Positions 53,773 to 64,000 of a DNA stretch of 64,000 bases are shown here, piece after piece. Every line of letters begins with the position of its first letter. The first letter of the stretch is position 1. The notes below the pieces were generated by a model that worked only from the letters and a program-made list of their open reading frames with translations, made no database searches and was not told the origin of the DNA. A program made the translations under genes and the position numbers. Source of the DNA: Archegozetes longisetosus. Its lineage: Eukaryota > Arthropoda > Arachnida > Sarcoptiformes > Trhypochthoniidae. The DNA lies in assembly GCA_018873245.2 (NCBI GenBank), contig JAEMBT020000004.1, forward strand, positions 8,101,073 to 8,165,072, in the 5' to 3' direction.

Positions 53773-56626
53773 TTAGGTATAAAATCGAAAAATTTCTGAA
53801 CACGGAAATAATGACAAACAATTTTGATCGCTTGTTCTCATATTCTGATTGATTGCTGAGGGATTAGTGATTTCATTTGTTTGGACGAGTGAAACAGATG
53901 GACTCACTCTATTATATCTTTTGGTAACTGTTTTATTTCTATTTGTAATCAAAAGACACGTTGATTTTAATTGTGTCACTGCATTCAAATTAGTTGATTG
54001 CATACTAGTTCTCACGATCCAATCCCAAAAGGTCTCAATATCTTTGCTGAATTGAATGGCTCCAGAATGCGAAAACTTCAATTGGATTTTGTTGTCTTTG
54101 TAGATACAATCAAGAAGTGCTTTAGCGAATTCTTCGATTAAGTTTGATAATAAAAGGTTTGCTTCGAATGACGAATCTCTTGTTAATAAGGCGTTGATCG
54201 GTTCCAATAAAATCGAAATGATCTTTTCGATCCAATCGGAATTCGTTGAACATATTTCTGTCAAATTGAATTATTTTTATGCTTGCATTCACAGAGGAAT
54301 TAAAAGCTATATTTTTGATCTTGTTTCGACTATATAAAAGGTTGAATACTAAAACTAATGGCTACTTACTTTTTCTATATTCTTTAGATGGGATAGTTTT
54401 CGCAATGAGTTCAATACTTTTAAAGTACATGTTGTGCTTCACTTTGATAATTGCACTTTTCTTTATGCAATTTAGATTCTCGACTATATCATTGATCCAT
54501 TTCAAGTCCAAATTCGATAGAAGTTCGTTTAAATTCTAAATAAAAATTTGATCTCATTTTTCAAATGTAATTACAACAGCTCTGATTGGATTTTTAAAGC
54601 ATAAGTCAGTTAATGAAAATTGTTATATAAGAATTAGTTTTGGCTTACGTTTATATCCAAAACTGATAGTGCAATATAAGAAACCAATGATTCATGATCA
54701 AGTTCTACTGATTGTCTGCGCTCAACACAGGACACAAACATGTTTAAAGTATTATTCAGAAGATTATCAATTATAGCTTCAAAAGTATTTGAATTGTCAA
54801 AATATTTGATTCGCATCGCTAATAAAGGCTCGACAGCATTAGTCAGAGTTATTCCTGTGAAAGTTCCGATTCTGTTTTCGCCTTCATTTTCAGCTATACT
54901 GAAACTTGATTTCCCCGTTTGATTAATAACTGTCGTGTAATCTAGTTTGACAAAAATTGGAATCAAATTATTGTACAATGCATTTTCTAATATGGATAAT
55001 TTTGATAAATCAATAATATGTAAACTCACTTTGACTCCAATTTTGCAGAGCTAATCTAAGCAATAAATTATATTGTGCTAATTCTAATGACTTTACTGCC
55101 TCTAGTAGTAGTTCTTCATCTCGAATGCAATTTTCCAGAATATTGCTAATCAGTGTGGCCTTTGTTTGATTATACAAGACACTGATTGGAACCGAAGTAT
55201 TGTCAGCATTTGCGAAACACAGTGAACTCTCAATCATTTTATTAAATTCTGACCAGAATTTGTTCCAGAATATTTTGTCATATTCTTGACACAGTCTTTG
55301 TTGTTGTTCAATCGAATCGTCTGTAGCTTTGAACCATTTCTGCCTAGAACCTGAAGATTTCGTCTGGTTACTGCCGGAATTTTCCTGATGGCCAAATATT
55401 ATCTTTAGTAGAACTCTTTGGTTTGATTGTATCAAAATATTGAACACAGTCTTCAAGTCCCTTTGTATCTTCAGATTGAAATTTTGATTCTTTCTTGTTT
55501 GTTGCAATGTTGTTGAATGAGAAGAAGCACTGAAGTAGTCCGAAGTTATTTCTTCTAATTTTAATTTTTGAATCGGATTATTTTTTGCTAAATCTTCAGT
55601 TTTGACTATTAAGTCGAAATTTTTATTGGTTTCATTGTAAAGATAATAAAGAAATTTATTTGTAGCTACTTTTGCCTGATATGATGCGACAACAGATACT
55701 AAATCTAATGGTTCAATTAGATCTGATACTAAGAACTTGTTGAAGTTTTGACATGATATACAAATATCTGAAATGCATTCAAATGGAAGGGAATCTATAA
55801 GCAAACTCATCAATTCTATACTCATCTGTAATATGATACGGACTAAATGCGTAGAGCAAAGTCGAAAATATTTAAGTTCTTTTACTGTTTTCTCAATGAT
55901 TAAATCGAGTCCATCGTCATTAGGGAACATGTGCGTCACACTCATGAGTCTACTTGCATTTGTGATCAATGAAATCCAAGAATAGCTCTTCTGATCTATA
56001 TCTTGAGGCAACGCTTTTCTGATTTTAGAATTCTTGACAAAGTTGTCTAAAACTTTTGTTTTTTTCTTATCGTCAAACTTTGTGGTTTTAAGATAATTCA
56101 ATTTGCTATTCTCTTCAACATATAAAGCTTTCAATTCTTGTATTAAGTTGTTAGCCTTTATTAAATGATTCAAACAATCTTCCTTGATGATCATCTTACT
56201 TTTCTGGTGTAAAAGATTTTGAAGTTCAGCTTTTTTCATAGATATATAATTAAGTTCTTCTTGACCGTAAGTAGCAGTAAACGATGGATTAGTTTCTAAC
56301 TTGCTGATCTTTTCCAGCATCTGCGAACCTTCTAATATAGTTTTGTGATCGCCAAACACCGGCACAGCATTGGCCGCATTCACTAATATCCTGCCAGTAC
56401 TCGATTTTGCCCGGACTTTACCTCTGAAATCCTTTCCAATTGGAGTTCTTTGCATTCTTTGAATAGTCTTATCTTTACTTGCATTCAAACTTTTATCCGC
56501 TGTACTGCTTCTAATCAAGTCGATGCTTATTCTTCTTTGCGAGTTAGTCATTCTTTTCCACTCGTCCCTGATATCTCCTGATTTTATTCTTCTAATTTGG
56601 GGCAACGAAAAAGTTTGGCTTAACAT
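53773..56626 (-). CDS. Unidentified 861-residue helical protein (possibly CCDC142-like)
   Basis: I do not recognise this with confidence. Exons 56626-55030, 54986-54649, 54535-54370 and 54257-53773 are all in phase. The N-terminal ~100 residues are basic and disordered (SLPQIRRIKSGDIRDEW). The next part is predicted coiled coil or helix (MKKAELQNLLHQKSK, LNYLKTTKFDD). The rest is long hydrophobic helices with motifs YDKIFWNKFWSEFNKMIESS and DIETFWDWIVRTSMQS. No transmembrane or signal segment. The tryptophan-rich helical layout and length are reminiscent of CCDC142-type proteins, but this is a weak impression. The first intron is only 43 nt (54987-55029), and joining it keeps an open frame. 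Tail-to-tail with CMAS, 136 bases between stops. Confidence 0.72.
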
Positions 56627-58364
56627 ATGTTTTTCACTTCATGACAAAGTGTTATTTTAAATAGAAATCTACAAAAATATAGAGAATAAAATTGAGAATA
56701 TTCTCCTTTATAAAAACTAATAGTTACAAGATGTTGGCAAAATCTTAAATATTCATCGAAAAGAGAAATGTTTTGTTGTGTGCGCTAAGAATTGTTGCCA
56801 TGGCAAACATTGCATATTTGACCAATACTTCTTTGAAGGTGATAGTGATTACTGTTTCACGAGAAAATTACTGAAATAGCTTCACGAGTATTGCTAATTC
56901 TTAAAAGTAAATTAAACTGAATCGCAGAATATCAGTTAAGAGATTCTCAAACTCATCAAGTTTAATGCTATGAAGAAAAATAATAAAACACAAATCAATT
57001 GAAATATTACAAACTCTACTGCTGGTACAAGTATTCAATTAAAACCCTTTTCATTGTCTACAAAAGAAAAGTGTAGATACACTTCCTCGAGTTTATTTAT
57101 TTTCTTGTTCAAATAAAAATAAACAAACTAAATATTGAAGGTTTATTGCTCGAGCCATAGACTATAACAGGTCTCAACTGATCAGACCAAAAATTTTTAA
57201 CAAACAAATATATTCTATCTATTCTATATGTTCTATTTATTGAAAATCATGAGTTCAACTTCTCTTTATCAATAGATGAAATATCAATTAAAGGAAGTAC
57301 CTTGTTGCCTCAAAGTTTAATCTGATCAATTTGAAACTTTGATTTTTGTTCAAGTTTATCTATGCAATTCTTCCTAAATGATTATGATCAATAACTTTTC
57401 CATAAGTTTTGATCAATGTCAATCATTTAGCAATTATGAACTTCGTTTAATCGATCAAATATTGTTCATTTCTTTCTATTATTCATTTTGAAGAGTATCA
57501 TAAAAATTAAATTTTCGTCGATTAATTAAGATACTTCTAAAATTTCAAAAATTAAGTTCAATAATTATGGAACTACTTGATTGATTTTTTTGTAATCTCG
57601 GTTTTTCAATATGAATGAATCTATTTACAAGTTTTTTCATACTTGAAAGAGCTTCCTTCTATGAAATAAGGCTTTCAAAACCATTGTAAAAAATTTATCA
57701 ATAAAATTGTCATTCCCACACAGAGAGTCTAAGCCTTGTTGATAGCTTGAGCGATACTCATCCTTATAGAATGCATTAAAATCAAACATCCGCAGGAAAA
57801 TTAGATGCAGTACAAGTTCATTGAAATTTATCAAAGCTGTGATGTAAAAAATACGTAAATGAAGGCCTATTTTGTAGATTAGCAAGTTTTCCAAATAAAA
57901 CTACAATGAGTTTCCGATAAGATATCGATAAATTTATGTATCACAACGTATGTGATGGCGAGTTTTCATCTAGTGATGTATGAGTTGTGGAAGAATAAGT
58001 GAAGAAAAAGTTGACTTTATAATAATATTTTGTTGATGTGAATTTGCCACAATATACTACTCAATTGGAATGATGTAAGTTTTTTATCCCTAGTCAACAA
58101 CTTAATTCACGCTTAGTGTGGATGTGTACAAATATGAAAAGTTTAGATAATACTCTGTTAACACCTCAAGCTTAATTATAATATTCTAACAATGGCTTCA
58201 TTATCTCATATGCTTTTTCTAAGGGCTGTACAATATATTAGATGTTTTTTAAAAACTTTAATAATATTAGAAAAAGTCAGAACATTTTAATGAAAATTTA
58301 TACTAATTATCTGTAAATATTGTATTTCTTACTTTTAAACTTTTCTTTAGGTTTAAATCTGATT

Positions 58365-58466
58365 TTATCTGAAACTTCTTTTTTTACTTCTTGTATGAAA
58401 ATAACGTTTTCCAGGGACTTGTGTTGGGTCTATCGGGACATAAGTTTCGTCGTTAATAATGAGCAA
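58365..58466 (-). pseudogene. Tc1/mariner-IS630-type transposase remnant
   Basis: A 33-codon open stretch between stops reads IINDETYVPIDPTQVPGK followed by RYFHTRSK. This matches the first catalytic-Asp block of a widespread arthropod transposase family (DDETYVxxD...PG...F). The rest of the transposase is missing. Upstream on the same strand an ATG-started frame (MSTNKRMTRHEQEV) reaches this point in another frame and may be an older part. Clearly a dead fragment. Confidence 0.6.
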
Positions 58467-58481
58467 TTATTGACGACGTGG
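58450..58481. repeat. Short inverted repeat overlapping transposase remnant
   Basis: CGTCGTTAATAAT and ATTATTGACGACG are reverse complements apart from one position, around a short spacer. It overlaps the 5' end of the transposase remnant. Confidence 0.6.
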
Positions 58482-60058
58482 GAAGCTGCACAACTCCTTT
58501 ATTGAGTACTTCTTGTTCATGTCGCGTCATTCGCTTATTTGTAGACATTTTGTAAAAATTGCAAAGAAACACAAAAATAGAGACTTAAAGAATTGTGTTC
58601 TATTTATCTCAACGATAAAGAACGTGTTATCTACGCAGCACGCGCTAATTGTAAAAAACACATAATATATTGCACAGCCCTTATTTGGTTTATTGCATCA
58701 AAAACCTGCTTGGTTCAGTTTAAATTCCCTGCTTATAACTTACGAAATGTGATTCCTATAGATATTCATTCAAAATCTATTCCTCGCGAATTCAAAACTT
58801 GTGATTAACTTTATTACACCCTATTGTTATGAGACTTTGAATAAATATTGTTCTCAGAAATAGTTTGGATTATGCTTACTTAAAGATTGATCGATTGATA
58901 AAATAATTTTGTGAATGAGCTAAAGTTAGCTACATTTGATTAAATAGAGTGCTAGAGATTACAACTATCGCAGACTATTTTTCCCTCTTAGTCTACACTA
59001 ACACAGGTATTACATGTATTCAAGGAAATCTATAATTCTGTTTATTCAAGTTCATTAACTTCTTGTTACAAGTAAGAAGTAACTGGCTAAACAATAGTAA
59101 ATTTATTCGTGTAGTTGTAGATAGTACTCAGATCTTTACATTCCTTATTCTAATGGCTTCTACTATGAACTTAAAAAACAATATTCTGATTCATTTTAAA
59201 TTGAAACATCAAGTGTTTTAACAATCAGACTCTCAACTCTACACATCAGATTGACTAAAGTATTTAAATGATTAAATTAAAAGCAATTAGATAGTTAGAG
59301 GTAGTCTGGCGCCATTCATAACTGTATCAGTTATAGATGTTGCATTTATCAGTTTAAGTGTATCGGTATATGCTGGATCATTGATAGCTAATAATGAACA
59401 ATGCTTTAACTCTAGGGTTAAAGTATTTCTAAATTATAAAATGCACATTTTGGGACTCGATTCATTACGACATCCTTCAGTATCATTAATCAATTAAACT
59501 TGCATTTGATTACTAATTACATGAAAACTCTCTATAGACTTCTAAAAAAATTAAGTTGCAAATAATTGAGGAAATAAGTTTAATTTAAAATTTAAATTTC
59601 ATTTATGCGCAAGAGGCTATCAAGTGATCAGTATTTGAAAAAACTTGTGCAAACAAGTTAACCAAATCTAAGATATCGATCTTTGAGTTAATAAAAAATC
59701 TAAGATAGAAAGTTAAATAGTGAATGATAATTTCGTAGAAGGATAGTTAAAAACCTTCAGAAATAATACTGCGCTTTATCTGAGAGTCCTATAAAGTAGC
59801 ACATATATAGAGTTTGCGCAGTCGCAAGTCTCTAACATGTGTTTCACAACAATTTCATTAATGAATTCACCAATGGATACACAATTCTTATCAATGCTAA
59901 CGCAATGCTTGTTTCGGTCAAATAACTCTTAGTTTTTCCATCTCATCGGTTAATTTGATCTAATTCTTAGTAAATGAAAGAGTTATGATATTCTGTAATA
60001 AATTAGCTAAAAGTAAGAGAATTATTAATATAAATATTGATAAAATAATTGACAGAAA

Positions 60059-61317
60059 ATGGATTCAAAAAAAATGTTGGATCAAAGCGAAGACTACGAA
60101 ACGCTTCCGACCAATTGTCTCAAGACACATATGTTGGCCGGAGCCATGGCAGGGATTATGGAACACGTAATTATGTATCCATTGGATAGCGTGAAGGTTT
60201 ACATGAATTTATTAATTTATATATATTTGATTAGTTTGACATTGTAAAGACTTGTCATGAGTTTCCTCTAATATGTTTCAATCATCAACATCTTATTCCA
60301 AATATTTTCAAAATTTGCTCAGTAATTAATTGATGAGAATGATCTCAATTCGAATTTAGACTCGAATGCAAAGTCTCCAACCAAATCCGAAGGCCGCGTA
60401 TCGTACCGTGCATGAAGCCCTCTATAAGATGGTTCGACACGAAGGACTTTTTCGACCGGTTCGAGGCGTTTCGGCAGTCATCTGGGGTGCAGGACCAGCA
60501 CACGCACTCTATTTCTCATGCTATGAAAAAATGAAGCGACTATTGAGTGGCACCGAAAACGGATCACATAATCCATTAGCCCAAGGTTTGCACTCAACAA
60601 TCACAAGTTTGTAACCGATTTGAGTGTTTAATTAAAATTTATTGAATTTAATATGAGTTTAGGTGCCGCCGGATGTTTGGCCACTCTGTTACACGACGCA
60701 GTCATGAATCCGGCAGAAGTTGTTAAACAACGAATGCAAGTGTTTAATAGTCCGTACAAGAGTAGTCTTAACTGTATTTTAGATATCTATAAAAAGAAGG
60801 ATTTCGTGCTTTTTATCGTAGTTATGTAACAACATTGTCAATGAATATTCCATCACAAAGTATACATTTCATTACTTATGAGTTTATGCAAGAATTGACA
60901 AATAGTGAAAGAACTTACAATCCAAAGGCCCATATGATATCAGGTGCCATCGCCGGAGGTTTTGCTGCAGCAATTACTACGCCATTAGATGTTTGTAAAA
61001 CATTACTTAATACACAAGAGAAACAGGCCTTAACTCGTTCAAAGCAGCGAAGTGTGACAGGACTGTTAAATGCTGCCACAACTATATACAAGTGCTGCGG
61101 GCCAAGAGGATATTTTCAAGGATTACAAGCCAGAGTCCTCTATTCGATGCCTGCAACTGCTATTTCGTGGTCTGTCTATGAGTTTTTCAAATACTTTATA
61201 AATAGTCGCAATCAGAGGCATAAAAGCCATTCGCACTCTTCTGCTTCACATTTGCCTCACTTTTCGCCTCACTTCAGTGCTACTGAAATTAATACAGTTA
61301 ATAAATGGGATAATTAA
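60059..61317 (+). CDS. mfrn: Mitoferrin (mitochondrial iron carrier, SLC25A28/37 type; one apparent frameshift)
   Basis: Inner-membrane carrier importing iron for haem and Fe-S cluster synthesis. Exons 60059-60196, 60360-60585 and 60663-61317; 339 residues when bridged. Three carrier repeats with signature motifs PLDSVK, PAEVVK and PLDVCK. Mitoferrin-like context includes [72 protein letters not shown] and [18 protein letters not shown]. In exon 3 the frame breaks after LDIYKK. One extra A in AAAAA (60791-60795) restores [18 protein letters not shown], and then the exon length is in phase with its acceptor. The C-terminus is a His/Ser-rich tail. The ATG at 60059 was chosen because it is directly before the conserved carrier core. 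Confidence 0.92.

Positions 61318-64000
<2,683 letters not shown>

Larger units (their letters stand above)
56627..60058. other. AT-rich intergenic region
   Basis: About 3.4 kb with no functional gene seen. It contains a Tc1/IS630-type transposase remnant at 58365-58466 and an adjacent short palindrome. ORFs at 57637-57894 and 58593-58808 have no recognisable features. Confidence 0.5.

Noticed and set aside
57637..57894. 85-codon minus ORF
   Set aside because: No recognisable features; isolated.
58593..58808. 71-codon plus ORF with several Cys
   Set aside because: Starts without context, no signal peptide or family pattern; next to a transposon remnant.

Overview
The window is nuclear DNA from an animal, almost certainly an arthropod. 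The gene set includes a slouch/NK1 homeobox gene, an ecdysone-response Eip93F (E93) gene with two Psq helix-turn-helix domains, and an astakine-like cytokine. The DNA is AT-rich, introns are short (often 43-90 nt) but GT-AG and phase-consistent, and the genes are single-copy metazoan housekeeping genes. A mite or other small chelicerate is my best guess, but nothing here fixes the lineage. All coding models were joined by hand from splice sites and checked for reading-frame continuity across introns.

Layout. 0-26 kb is gene-sparse and holds regulatory or developmental genes: 5' exons of slouch (minus, runs off the left edge), a TACC coiled-coil gene (minus), SRSF10 (minus) with a minor-spliceosome AT-AC intron, HIGD2A (plus), Eip93F (minus, 13.9-18.3 kb) and an unidentified N/S-rich ORF at 21.6 kb. 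27.0-30.7 kb is a multi-exon plus-strand gene for an unusual protein: TIR domain with the NADase-type glutamate, a second divergent TIR-like domain and a C-terminal SLOG (LOG-like) domain. This is the most interesting item, because TIR plus SLOG is the enzyme/sensor pair of bacterial Thoeris defence, here on one animal polypeptide.

31-56.6 kb is a dense block of housekeeping genes in alternating orientation: GPAT4 (minus), RPL23A (plus), ATP5ME (minus), INTS14 (plus), astakine-like (plus), PI4K2 (plus), TCERG1 (plus), CUTC (plus), FAHD1 (minus), CMAS (plus) and an unidentified 861-residue helical protein (minus). Many neighbours are head-to-head within about 0.4-0.7 kb or tail-to-tail within about 0.1-0.3 kb. 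From 56.6 kb spacing widens again, with a transposase remnant at 58.4 kb, mitoferrin (plus) at 60 kb and LETM1 (plus), which runs off the right edge.

Three otherwise well-conserved genes (PI4K2, FAHD1, mitoferrin) each need one extra base in or beside a short A or C run to stay in frame. I read this as residual indel error in a long-read assembly rather than three pseudogenes. Other structures: a large intronic inverted repeat in GPAT4, a 237-bp hAT-like MITE in a CUTC intron with an 8-bp target duplication, several microsatellites, and a stem-loop downstream of SRSF10.
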